Counted from the first letter of the stretch, positions 1-6,065 are shown. The stretch is DNA of 6,150 nt from an uncultured Lachnospiraceae bacterium (GCA_900539175.1 UQAW01000135.1:1-6150), one strand, 5' to 3'. The notes: a model not told the origin generated them from the letters alone. Numbers and translations: made by a program.

Positions 1-136
1 TGGGACCCGTAAAACATGAGAAAGCAGCCCGAATAGGGCGGATTTCGAATGTTTTCAGGATTGCGGGAGCATGAAATGCGGAGCAATCCGTGTATCATAG
101 GGGGCAAAATACCTTTTGACCCCAACATCATATTAT
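1..136. repeat. Part of a MITE-like structured repeat (one terminus, 5' portion missing)
   Basis: This non-coding stretch contains two hairpins: GCCC (27-30) pairs with GGGC (36-39), and GGATTGC (58-64) pairs with GCAATCC (83-89), with an inner GCAT (69-72)/ATGC (76-79) stem. It ends in ACCTTTTGACCCC (111-123) followed by AACATCATATTAT (124-136). The reverse complement of 111-136 matches 6066-6091 at 22 of 26 positions, so these are terminal inverted repeats of one element type. Bases 1-24 are identical to 6127-6150. If the two ends are overlapped there, the full element is about 187-197 bp and has no room for a protein. It ends about 20 bp before the trxA start codon. Multi-copy status is inferred; the genome is not available here. 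Confidence 0.6.
58..89. other. Hairpin inside the repeat element
   Basis: GGATTGC at 58-64 pairs perfectly with GCAATCC at 83-89. A second perfect stem, GCAT 69-72 with ATGC 76-79, closes a GAA loop. The GGGA and GGA bases between the two stems form an internal purine-rich loop. No T run follows on either strand, so this is not an intrinsic terminator. It fits a structured RNA or a DNA cruciform module of the repeat. Confidence 0.55.
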
Positions 137-142
137 ATAAAT

Positions 143-147
143 GGAGG
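143..147 (+). promoter_or_regulatory. Ribosome binding site of trxA
   Basis: A perfect GGAGG lies 8 bases before the ATG at 156. It overlaps an in-frame upstream ATG at 141, which therefore cannot be the start. This site decides the thioredoxin start. Confidence 0.85.
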
Positions 148-155
148 AAACAGCA

Positions 156-473
156 ATGTCAGTCATTCATGTAACAACGGAAAATTTTGATAAAGCTGTC
201 AATATTCCTGATAAAGTTATCGTCATTGACTTCTTTGCGACCTGGTGCGGACCATGTAAGATGTTGGGCCCTGTAGTTGAACAGGCTGCTGTGGAGATGA
301 ATGATGTTATTTTCTACAAAGTGGATATTGATAACGAGATGAATCTGGCTCAGAGATATCAGATTATGAGTGTTCCTACTCTTCTGTTCCTGAAAAACGG
401 ACAAGTGGTAAAAAAGAGCATCGGAGCAATTTCGCTGGATGAGTTAAAAGAAATGATCCGTTCTTTGAGCTAA
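156..473 (+). CDS. trxA: Thioredoxin
   Basis: This is a 105-residue cytosolic thioredoxin, the usual length for the family, with no signal peptide. It reduces protein disulfides and is normally recharged by thioredoxin reductase (not in this window). The active site WCGPCK is at residues 30-35 with redox cysteines 31 and 34. The buried acid corresponds to Asp25, and the cis-proline loop is SVPT with Pro74. The C-terminal half keeps the expected pattern ending in a helix (DELKEMIRSL). An in-frame ATG at 141 is rejected because the GGAGG at 143-147 lies on it. It is the only plus-strand gene and converges on the kinase. No convincing promoter is seen between the window edge and the start, so it may be read from upstream, possibly together with a reductase gene. 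Function is secure; the paralogue assignment is less so. Confidence 0.95.
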   Translation: MSVIHVTTENFDKAVNIPDKVIVIDFFATWCGPCKMLGPVVEQAAVEMNDVIFYKVDIDNEMNLAQRYQIMSVPTLLFLKNGQVVKKSIGAISLDELKEMIRSLS

Positions 474-505
474 TCCAACCGCTAACTTCAGAAATTGGGG
501 GCAAA

Positions 506-546
506 TCAGGGACGACTGTTGTGCATGTCACAATAGCCGTCCCTGA
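506..546. terminator. Hairpin terminator between convergent trxA and kinase genes
   Basis: Bases 506-523 pair with 529-546 across a 5-base loop. This gives an 18-bp stem with one A/C mismatch (515/537) and one G/T wobble (518/534). On the plus strand it is followed by GAACTTTTCTC. On the minus strand it is followed by ATTTGCCCCC, a poorer U tract. Its position 33 bases after the trxA stop and 8 bases after the kinase stop suits a shared terminator, probably stronger for trxA. Confidence 0.85.
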
Positions 547-553
547 ACTTTTC

Positions 554-1462
554 TCACCCTTTGATCCAGTCAGATGCCCCCATAACAGATATCGCCTTCG
601 CCCCACACTGATTTGCATATTCCGCACATTCCGCTATCCCATATCCTTCAGAAAGGCCATACAGGAATCCTGCCGCAAAACTGTCTCCTGCTCCGGTAGT
701 ATCCACACATTCCGCCTGCTGTACTGCCGGAAACAATCTTGCCATTTCCTGATTTCTGACAAAGCATCCTCTGGCGCCGCACTTGACAATCACATTGCCC
801 GCCCCTGCTGCAAACAACTCTTCTGCTGCTTCTTCAGCAGTTTCTTTTCCCGTAAGCATACAGACCTCCTGCTCATTTGGCAGCAGATAATCAATCAAAG
901 GAAGAACTTTCTTCAAATCCTCCGTTCTTTCCCCTTTCTTCGGCTTTGTCATATCTGCGCAAACCAATATCCCCTGTTCCTTTGCAGCAGAAAAAATCTG
1001 ATACAGTTCTTTTTCACCCAATTCCGGTGAAACAAAGATGCTTGCCAGACACAAAACAGCTGTCTCTTCCGCAAATGGAAGAATGACATCCTCCAGTTTC
1101 AATTTTCTTAGGCTTCCGTTGGCATTTGTCAGGAAATTTCTTTCTCCGTTCTCCTGAACAAGCACCACATTGATTCCGGTAGCCATTCCCTGACGAACGG
1201 CATGGGATGGAAGATGAATCCCACAATCCAGACAATGGCTTTTTATCATTTTCCCCGCCATATCATCCCCGATTATCGTCTGAAGCTCCACTTTTTTCCC
1301 CATAAGTGCAAGAATGGTGGCTTCATTTAAGGCATCTCCTCCCGGCGACATGCGGATATCCTCAGCCGGATAAGAACCTGTCTGAAACACCTTCTCCCCC
1401 GCCGGGCGAACCAACACATCTATAATGGCCGCTCCGATTATGACAATTTTTCTGCTGCCCAT
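554..1462 (-). CDS. PfkB-family carbohydrate (or nucleoside) kinase
   Basis: This 302-residue protein has the ribokinase/PfkB fold and length. It transfers phosphate from ATP to a sugar, sugar acid or nucleoside in the cytosol. An N-terminal beta strand (KIVIIGAAIIDV, about 5-16) is followed by the first family signature with GGDALNEA at 41-48. The second signature, DTTGAGDSFAAGF, starts at residue 254; Asp260 is the expected catalytic base and the GAG the anion hole. The TKPKKGE segment and LLPNEQE are also typical of the family. The ATG at 1460-1462 has AAGGAG seven bases upstream; another ATG just before it is out of frame. It lies 62 bases downstream of the DUF1963 gene with no terminator between, so the two are probably co-transcribed. 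The substrate cannot be named: fructose, ribose, keto-deoxygluconate and nucleosides all remain possible. Confidence 0.9.
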   Translation of the reverse strand: MGSRKIVIIGAAIIDVLVRPAGEKVFQTGSYPAEDIRMSPGGDALNEATILALMGKKVELQTIIGDDMAGKMIKSHCLDCGIHLPSHAVRQGMATGINVVLVQENGERNFLTNANGSLRKLKLEDVILPFAEETAVLCLASIFVSPELGEKELYQIFSAAKEQGILVCADMTKPKKGERTEDLKKVLPLIDYLLPNEQEVCMLTGKETAEEAAEELFAAGAGNVIVKCGARGCFVRNQEMARLFPAVQQAECVDTTGAGDSFAAGFLYGLSEGYGIAECAEYANQCGAKAISVMGASDWIKG

Positions 1463-1524
1463 ACCATAACTCCTTTTCCCGCTCCATTACTTTCCTCTGC
1501 TTCTGCGTTCTTGGCTAAATCTAC

Positions 1525-2409
1525 TCAATAACAATCCCAATTATACATCACCCTGTCAAAATCCAGCTTGAGCAAATCCTCCTCTTGGATAAAAAAGTTA
1601 CAGATTCCGCTGTCTCCCCACATAATTTCGTCATCCCCGATTCCTACACTATCAATCTGCAGCAGTAAAATCAGATATGCCCCATATTCATTTTCCATAT
1701 CCCTGGGATCCTCCTGGGTAAATGCAGGATATCCGCCGATTTTATGACCAAACCCGCTCCTCTGATCATAAAGCATCTCTGAAACCTCATCCGAAAGTTC
1801 CATGCAGCTATCAATCTTCTTTTCCGGAAATTTCTGATTCCAACATTTGGAAAACCGCTCATCAAACTGAAAATCTTCTGGTGAAATCCCCTCCGTCTCA
1901 AGCGAAAATTCCAGACCAAAAGTTGTCTGAATCGGAAAATAGCTTTCTTTTTCGCAATAAGGATGATACCGCGCTAAGACCTGTTCCTCAGTTACTGTTT
2001 CATCTATTTCCTTGTAATATAAAATACGACTTCCACTTTGTGAAACGGGATCTTCGAAATCAAGTCCTGTACAATCATCATCCAGTGCCCAGAACTGCAA
2101 TATTCCTTCCGGAGGATAAATATGGTTTTCGGGTAACTCTTCCAGACGCAGTTGTGCCAAAAGACGCATCTGTCTGCCCTGTACATCGCAAGGCACCTCA
2201 CCCTCAGAGGGAAGATAGGGCACTCCGCCATACTTACTCCCAGTCAAAGATACTGCTTTCTTATTCAGCCGAATCCGAATGACTTCTTTACTTGTATTTC
2301 GATCCAATTCCTTGACTATTTCTGAAAGCATCTCTGCTTCCCCTTGTTCTTCTTTTCGCTTTACCTCCTCTTGCTTCTTGTCACTCTTTTCCTTCCATAA
2401 ATTCCACAT
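1525..2409 (-). CDS. DUF1963 / YwqG-family protein
   Basis: This 294-residue soluble protein has no signal peptide or membrane segment. It shows the DUF1963 (YwqG-like) pattern: SKYGGVPYLP at 58-67, an LLAQL strand at 83-87, YPPEGILQFW at 98-107, a second GHKIGGYPAF at 221-230, LLLQIDS at 248-254, MWGDSGICNFFI at 263-274, and a YNWDCY terminus. The family has no firm biochemical role, so none is assigned. The ATG at 2407-2409 has GGAG six bases upstream (minus strand). The first 26 residues are very rich in Lys and Glu and precede the usual family start; Met27 is an alternative start but has only a weak upstream purine run. It is the first gene of a probable two-gene unit with the kinase and follows the terminator of the upstream cassette. 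I could not pick out a convincing promoter in 2410-2465. Confidence 0.85.
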   Translation of the reverse strand: MWNLWKEKSDKKQEEVKRKEEQGEAEMLSEIVKELDRNTSKEVIRIRLNKKAVSLTGSKYGGVPYLPSEGEVPCDVQGRQMRLLAQLRLEELPENHIYPPEGILQFWALDDDCTGLDFEDPVSQSGSRILYYKEIDETVTEEQVLARYHPYCEKESYFPIQTTFGLEFSLETEGISPEDFQFDERFSKCWNQKFPEKKIDSCMELSDEVSEMLYDQRSGFGHKIGGYPAFTQEDPRDMENEYGAYLILLLQIDSVGIGDDEIMWGDSGICNFFIQEEDLLKLDFDRVMYNWDCY

Positions 2410-2465
2410 TTTCTTCTCCTTTTCCCATAAAAAAGTAAGCGACTACGAAACACTTCCGAATCGCT

Positions 2466-2518
2466 AAAAAAGAACCTTGATACGGCTTGAAATAAGCATA
2501 ACATACGCAAGGCTCTTT
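2466..2518 (-). terminator. Intrinsic terminator after the histidine kinase
   Basis: On the minus strand, arm 2518-2508 (AAAGAGCCTTG) pairs with arm 2479-2469 (CAAGGTTCTTT). The arms form 11 pairs including one G-U, and the second arm runs into a run of six T (complement of A 2466-2471). The 28-base loop contains an inner GCTT/AAGC hairpin. It lies 25 bases after the histidine kinase stop and closes the four-gene cassette, separating it from the DUF1963 unit. Confidence 0.75.
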
Positions 2519-2534
2519 GGCACTCGATTGTGCC
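2519..2534. other. Small hairpin next to the cassette terminator
   Basis: GGCAC (2519-2523) pairs with GTGCC (2530-2534) around a 6-base loop, directly adjoining the terminator stem. No T run follows it on the minus strand. It may stabilise the 3' end of the histidine kinase message. Confidence 0.4.
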
Positions 2535-2542
2535 TGATTTAT

Positions 2543-3484
2543 CTATATTTTTTTCATACATAATTCAAAGCAAATCGTAGATTTATCCTTCGCAGAATTT
2601 TTATCAAGAATAGTAACATTTAAGGTTGCTCCCATTTCTTCTGCTAATGATTTTGCAACGGTCAGCCCCAAACCAGTACCACCTTGATTCCGGGAGTCGT
2701 TCTGCATGTAAAATCTTTCAAACAGATGCGAGAGATCATCCTCCGAAAGTATTTGTGTATCATTGCTGAAAGAAACGGATACATTTCTTTCATATTCTTT
2801 TATTGAAATATAAAGAAATGTTTCGGCATACCTGCCGGCATTTTGAAACAAATTGAGAAATATTCGTTCCAACGCTGCTTCATCCCCTGATCCCCATATT
2901 GGACGTTCCGGGATATCTATGTCTATCTCTAAATGAGTTTGCTCTAAAATTTGATAATTTCCCATCAAAGATTCCCTTAGTGTTCTGGAAACGTCTACCT
3001 TGCCTAAAGACAGTTCGTAATCGCCTGCATTTAGCCGGGAAAAATCATAAAACTGTGTCACCAGATTTTTCATGCTTTCCGCCTTATGTCTGATAATATC
3101 CATTGCTTCTTCCAGTTCTTCATTCACCGTTATCTGATTGCTTTGAGATTTTTTGATCAGTTTTAAGTACCCTAAAATCACGGTTAAAGGTGTTCGTAAA
3201 TCATGGCTTATATTCTCTATTTGCTTTTGAAATTCTTTTTCCCTTTTTGCATATTTCTGACGTTCCTTTTGTATTTCTTCTAAGGTAACGTTAAAAGACG
3301 AAAGTAACCTTCCTAATTGTCTGCACGGTAATGGTAAGTGAAGAATCTGGTTCTGGGTAAGATCTTGTTGTATATCATCCAGTTCTCTTGTAACTTTCCC
3401 TATTGCATAAACGAGTGAAAAATAGCGAAAAGTAAAATATCCTCCTATCACAACAGCTATGATAAATAAAATAATATACGCCAT
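2543..3484 (-). CDS. Membrane sensor histidine kinase with minimal sensor region
   Basis: This 313-residue sensor kinase is the likely partner of the response regulator at 5308-5991. One hydrophobic N-terminal segment (about 2-25) anchors it; no extracytoplasmic domain is visible. Residues 26-90 form a charged helical linker. The H box is ISHDLRTPL with phospho-acceptor His94. The N box is RIFLNLFQNAGRYAE around Asn211/Asn215, the F box is LFERFY (254-259), and the G2 box is GGTGLGL (268-274). The G1 position, usually DxGxG, reads SNDTQILSED (240-249) and lacks the glycines. The ATG at 3482-3484 is preceded by AGGAG and AAAGGCG. It is last in the cassette, 18 bases after the permease stop. 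The size and layout resemble kinases linked to peptide-antibiotic ABC transporters, so envelope stress or transporter-coupled sensing is inferred. Confidence 0.92.
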   Translation of the reverse strand: MAYIILFIIAVVIGGYFTFRYFSLVYAIGKVTRELDDIQQDLTQNQILHLPLPCRQLGRLLSSFNVTLEEIQKERQKYAKREKEFQKQIENISHDLRTPLTVILGYLKLIKKSQSNQITVNEELEEAMDIIRHKAESMKNLVTQFYDFSRLNAGDYELSLGKVDVSRTLRESLMGNYQILEQTHLEIDIDIPERPIWGSGDEAALERIFLNLFQNAGRYAETFLYISIKEYERNVSVSFSNDTQILSEDDLSHLFERFYMQNDSRNQGGTGLGLTVAKSLAEEMGATLNVTILDKNSAKDKSTICFELCMKKI

Positions 3485-3502
3485 TTCGCCTTTTCTCCTG
3501 AC

Positions 3503-4264
3503 TTACAAATCTCTTTTTCTCAATGAGACAATACCTGATAAAGTAAAAATAACAACTCCTATTGCACCAGAAAGCATGCACCTTGCCCATCCGCTTGTAG
3601 TATCCCATATAGTTATACACTCTTGTGTATTAACATGCAATCCGTTAACTCCAAAGAAATTATCCGGAAGCCACATGGCAATATCGTGAATGGCTTCAAA
3701 ACGTAATCCTAAATACATCAGGATCTTCGGAATTATAAACCAAACCAAACACCAAACAATTATTCCCACTATAATTTTATCAAAAAGCTCCATACAAACA
3801 ATGCCGGAAATCAAACAAGCCATAGCAATTAAGAGCACAGCGGGAACTTCCAACAATAATTCTTTCAGTTCTACTGGTTCTGCTTTTTTTAAGAGAAGTT
3901 CTGCACTTACAATATAAACACCCAGAGTCACAACCATAACCAAAACGGCAGTAATAATACCTACGATACATTCGCCCACAAAGACTTTTGTTCTGGAGAT
4001 GCCGCTGGCAATCGTATTTTTCAAACTTCCATTCTTTTTGTTTCCCTCATAAAGAAAATAAGCAATTACCAGTCCCATCACTGCAAACATCATAGGATTT
4101 GAAACAAAATAAGAGTAAGAAAATGAGGTGTTTGCATATCGGCCTCCCAAAAAGTGTATACCAGTATTCATCAAAACAGATAGTAACATCAAGATTCCAG
4201 TAAAACCATAGATCCCACGCGTATGTGTGATTCGATAAAATTCACTTTTCACATAATTCATCAT
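3503..4264 (-). CDS. ABC-2 family transporter permease
   Basis: This 253-residue integral membrane protein is the permease half of an ABC transporter whose ATPase is the preceding gene. About six hydrophobic helices are visible, near residues 17-38, 56-73, 97-121, 138-158, 163-186 and 227-246. A cytoplasmic loop after helix 2 carries NGSLKNTIASGISRTKVF (78-95), characteristic of small ABC-2 permeases of the bacitracin/lantibiotic-protection type. The C terminus is positive (RKRDL). Its ATG overlaps the ATPase stop in an ATGA arrangement, and a G-rich run (AGGGGGG) ends 9 bases before it. This implies translational coupling and stoichiometric production. A second ATG follows at once, so the start could be one codon later. 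The substrate is unknown; export or clearance of a membrane-active peptide is the likeliest role by context. Confidence 0.88.
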   Translation of the reverse strand: MMNYVKSEFYRITHTRGIYGFTGILMLLSVLMNTGIHFLGGRYANTSFSYSYFVSNPMMFAVMGLVIAYFLYEGNKKNGSLKNTIASGISRTKVFVGECIVGIITAVLVMVVTLGVYIVSAELLLKKAEPVELKELLLEVPAVLLIAMACLISGIVCMELFDKIIVGIIVWCLVWFIIPKILMYLGLRFEAIHDIAMWLPDNFFGVNGLHVNTQECITIWDTTSGWARCMLSGAIGVVIFTLSGIVSLRKRDL

Positions 4265-5184
4265 TTGTCAGCCCCCCTTTTCTTCAACTCCATATAATAA
4301 TCTTCCAATGAAGTTTGTATTACTTTCATACCTGTAATATAGACACCGTTCTCAGAAGCTAATCTGCTGTAGACCTCTGCTCTTGTCTGCGGCTTATAGA
4401 TGCGGATGTCGTTTTCAGGAAGAACTTTATAATTTTCGTTTGGAAATTCTTTTTCCAATAAAGCAGAATACTTTTCAACGTCCGACACTTTGATATCAAT
4501 ACAATCCGAACACTTCTCATAAAGTGCATGAGCTGTGATTTCCTCAGCCAATACACCTTTGTTTAGAAAACCATATACAGTAGCAATCTGCTGCAGTTCA
4601 GTCAAGATGTGACTTGACAGTAATATTGTAATATTTTTCTCTTCATTCAAACACTGAAGCAGATTACGAAATTCTATGATTCCACTGGGATCAAGCCCAT
4701 TGATCGGTTCATCCAGTATTAACAGCTGTGGTTCTCCAAGCATGGCAATCGCAAGACCTAATCTTTGCTTTTGCCCAAGGGAAAGCGTTTTGCAGTTACT
4801 CTTTCTTTTTTCTGCAATGCCTGTCAATTCCAACATCTCCGTAACCTTTTTCTTATCGGGGATTCCCTTCTGAATGCAGTAATACTTTAATGTTTGTTCC
4901 ACCGTCATGTTTGGAAAAAAACCTGGCTGCTCAATCATACAGCCTATCTTCTTACGGGCATTGTCCAATTCTTTTTTTCCATTCTTTCCCAAAAGATGTA
5001 TTTCTCCTTCTGTTGGAAAACTGTGACCGGCTAATAATTTCAGCAATGTACTTTTTCCAGCCCCGTTATCACCAACAAGTCCGTAAATACTCCCTCTCTT
5101 CACATGAATGTTTACATGGTCTAATGCAAGAAGAGGACCATATGTTTTTGTAACTTGTTTTGTCTCTATGACATATTCCTTCAT
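4261..5184 (-). CDS. ABC transporter ATP-binding protein
   Basis: This 307-residue ATPase powers the adjacent permease at the inner face of the membrane. The nucleotide-binding domain fills the first 220 residues or so. It carries Walker A GDNGAGKST at 38-46, the Q-loop Gln86 in IEQPGF, signature LSLGQ at 134-138, Walker B LLILDEP at 154-160, D-loop GLDP at 163-166 and H-loop His192. About 85 further residues form the accessory C-terminal region common in the BcrA-like group of peptide-antibiotic ATPases. The start at 5184 is chosen because GGAGG lies seven bases upstream (5192-5196). An in-frame ATG at 5220 would add 12 residues, has no ribosome binding site, and falls inside the inverted repeat. 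All catalytic motifs are intact. It is the second gene of the cassette and follows a regulatory gap of 123 bases after the response regulator. Confidence 0.93.
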   Translation of the reverse strand: MKEYVIETKQVTKTYGPLLALDHVNIHVKRGSIYGLVGDNGAGKSTLLKLLAGHSFPTEGEIHLLGKNGKKELDNARKKIGCMIEQPGFFPNMTVEQTLKYYCIQKGIPDKKKVTEMLELTGIAEKRKSNCKTLSLGQKQRLGLAIAMLGEPQLLILDEPINGLDPSGIIEFRNLLQCLNEEKNITILLSSHILTELQQIATVYGFLNKGVLAEEITAHALYEKCSDCIDIKVSDVEKYSALLEKEFPNENYKVLPENDIRIYKPQTRAEVYSRLASENGVYITGMKVIQTSLEDYYMELKKRGADK

Positions 5185-5191
5185 CTGTCTG

Positions 5192-5196
5192 CCTCC
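5192..5196 (-). promoter_or_regulatory. Ribosome binding site of the ABC ATPase
   Basis: A perfect GGAGG on the minus strand lies seven bases before the ATG at 5184. It fixes the start downstream of the inverted repeat, so the hairpin is entirely in the untranslated leader. Confidence 0.85.
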
Positions 5197-5202
5197 ATTT
5201 AC

Positions 5203-5252
5203 AAAAAATACGTTTGTCAATTATGAGTTTTCCTCATTGACAAACGTATTTT
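5203..5252 (-). terminator. Perfect 17-bp inverted repeat with T run: terminator or attenuator ahead of the ABC genes
   Basis: Bases 5205-5221 pair perfectly with 5236-5252. Inside the 14-base gap, GAG (5225-5227) can also pair with CTC (5233-5235) around TTTTC. Read on the minus strand, the second arm ends in six T's (5208-5203), as in an intrinsic terminator. The position fits the end of the response regulator transcript, 55 bases after its stop. The same bases also overlap a candidate -10 box at 5248-5253 for a separate ABC promoter, so the repeat could instead be an operator. Termination is favoured because of the T run. Confidence 0.7.
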
Positions 5253-5253
5253 A
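5248..5253 (-). promoter_or_regulatory. Candidate -10 box of an internal promoter for the ABC-kinase genes
   Basis: On the minus strand TAAAAT (5253-5248) matches the -10 consensus at five of six bases. Seventeen bases upstream is TGACTT (5276-5271), a poor -35 that lies within the proximal direct repeat. A weak -35 covered by a regulator site is what an activator-dependent promoter looks like. There is no direct evidence of transcription. Confidence 0.4.
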
Positions 5254-5261
5254 CCCCCTCC

Positions 5262-5303
5262 ACTTTTAATAAGTCATAAAGAACTTTTAAAGAAGTCATA
5301 AAG
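5262..5303 (-). promoter_or_regulatory. Tandem direct repeats, likely response-regulator binding site
   Basis: The minus-strand 11-mer CTTTATGACTT occurs perfectly at 5303-5293 and 5281-5271, 22 bases apart, about two helical turns. The similarity extends on the far side into TTAAAAGT, making tandem units of about 20-21 bases. OmpR-family regulators typically bind such same-face direct repeats near the -35 region. The proximal repeat ends 17 bases before a candidate -10 box. Binding by the regulator encoded just upstream is inferred. Confidence 0.55.
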
Positions 5304-5307
5304 CTTT

Positions 5308-5991
5308 TCATCGGAGTTTAAACCCAATTCCATACACCGTCTGAATATATTCTTCGACAATGCCATGTTCCTTTAATTTCTTTCTTATATTGCTGACATG
5401 GACATTGACCGTATTATTTTCTCCATAATACCCGCCATGCCACACCAGCTCATACAAACTTTCTCTGGAATATACTTTTTCCGGATTTTGCATAAGCAGA
5501 AAAAGTATATCGTATTCGTGTGCAGTCAATACAAGTTCTTTTTCCTCAGCCGTTACCTTTCGTGATTGAGGATAGAGTTTCAATTTCTTATAAGCCAGGG
5601 TTGTTTCGCAGCTATTTTCTTTTCCTGTGCGTCTCAAACTTGCCTGTATTCTTGCAATAACCTCCTCTGGCTCAAATGGTTTCGTGATATAATCATCTGC
5701 GCCACTTTTTAATAAAGATACCTTATCGACCAGAGAATTTCGGGCAGACAGTATCAGAACAGGTGTATCGTAACGCATATTTCCCCGAAGATCCTGCAAT
5801 AATTCCTCTCCCGATATTCCAGGCAGCATAAGGTCAAGTAAAATAAGATCTGGAATTTCTTTTTCCAGCAGTAATTTTGCTTCTGATCCGGAAAAGGCCT
5901 GTATCGTCTGATAATCAGCTTCCTTTAATATCTTAACCAGTAATCTGTTTATATCTGCGTCATCTTCTACAACCAGTATCTTATATTGCAT
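5308..5991 (-). CDS. OmpR/PhoB-family response regulator
   Basis: This 227-residue cytosolic transcription regulator has the normal family length. The receiver domain spans about 1-120: acidic pocket EDD (9-11), phospho-acceptor Asp53 in LLDLMLP, Ser82 in LSA, and Lys104 in TKPFEP. The C-terminal winged-helix domain (about 133-227) includes LTAHEYDILFLL, the recognition-helix region NTVNVHVSNIRKKL, and the closing hairpin IQTVYGIGFKLR. Codon 1 is set at 5991 because AGGAG sits seven bases upstream (5999-6003). The longer in-frame start at 6027 coincides with the predicted transcription start, so it is rejected. It is first in a cassette that ends with its probable kinase. The direct repeats just after its stop are its likely target, which would make the ABC genes its regulon. 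Confidence 0.94.
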   Translation of the reverse strand: MQYKILVVEDDADINRLLVKILKEADYQTIQAFSGSEAKLLLEKEIPDLILLDLMLPGISGEELLQDLRGNMRYDTPVLILSARNSLVDKVSLLKSGADDYITKPFEPEEVIARIQASLRRTGKENSCETTLAYKKLKLYPQSRKVTAEEKELVLTAHEYDILFLLMQNPEKVYSRESLYELVWHGGYYGENNTVNVHVSNIRKKLKEHGIVEEYIQTVYGIGFKLR

Positions 5992-6031
5992 TTCATAACT
6001 CCTCATATGCTTTCCGTTTAACTTCACACTT

Positions 6032-6060
6032 ATTATAAGTTCTATAAATTAATAATGCAA
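6032..6060 (-). promoter_or_regulatory. Sigma-A-type promoter of the response regulator
   Basis: On the minus strand TTGCAT (6060-6055) and a perfect TATAAT (6037-6032) are separated by exactly 17 bases. Transcription would begin near 6025, giving a leader of about 34 bases to the ATG at 5991. The -35 matches consensus only in TTG. It lies only a few bases from the end of the repeat element at 6066. Confidence 0.7.
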
Positions 6061-6065
6061 GAAAG

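Noticed and set aside
116..136. Outward promoter from the repeat end (TTGACC at 116-121 with an AT-rich -10) driving trxA
   Set aside because: The AT-rich candidates at 131-139 are only 9-12 bases from TTGACC, and at a 17-base spacing the sequence is AAATGG, inside the ribosome binding site. The spacing does not work.
141..155. Earlier trxA start at the ATG at 141
   Set aside because: The GGAGG at 143-147 overlaps this ATG and serves the ATG at 156, which also gives the normal thioredoxin N terminus.
521..1030. Plus-strand open frame of 169 codons opposite the PfkB kinase
   Set aside because: It starts inside the terminator hairpin, has no ribosome binding site, gives a Cys/Phe/Ser-rich protein without motifs, and lies antisense to a gene with clear catalytic signatures.
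1722..2282. Plus-strand open frame of 186 codons opposite the DUF1963 gene
   Set aside because: It has no family motifs or ribosome binding site and is antisense to a well-supported gene.
5185..5220. Longer ABC ATPase N terminus from the ATG at 5220
   Set aside because: It would be translated from within the inverted repeat, has no ribosome binding site, and adds residues absent from the usual ATPase start; GGAGG at 5192-5196 serves 5184.
5192..5220. TTGACA in the inverted repeat (minus strand, 5220-5215) as a -35 box
   Set aside because: At a 17-base spacing the -10 position is TGGAGG, the ribosome binding site; the plus-strand TTGACA at 5237-5242 likewise has no -10 at the right spacing.
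5992..6027. Longer response regulator N terminus from the ATG at 6027
   Set aside because: It lies at about the predicted transcription start, and AGGAG seven bases before 5991 gives the standard receiver-domain start.
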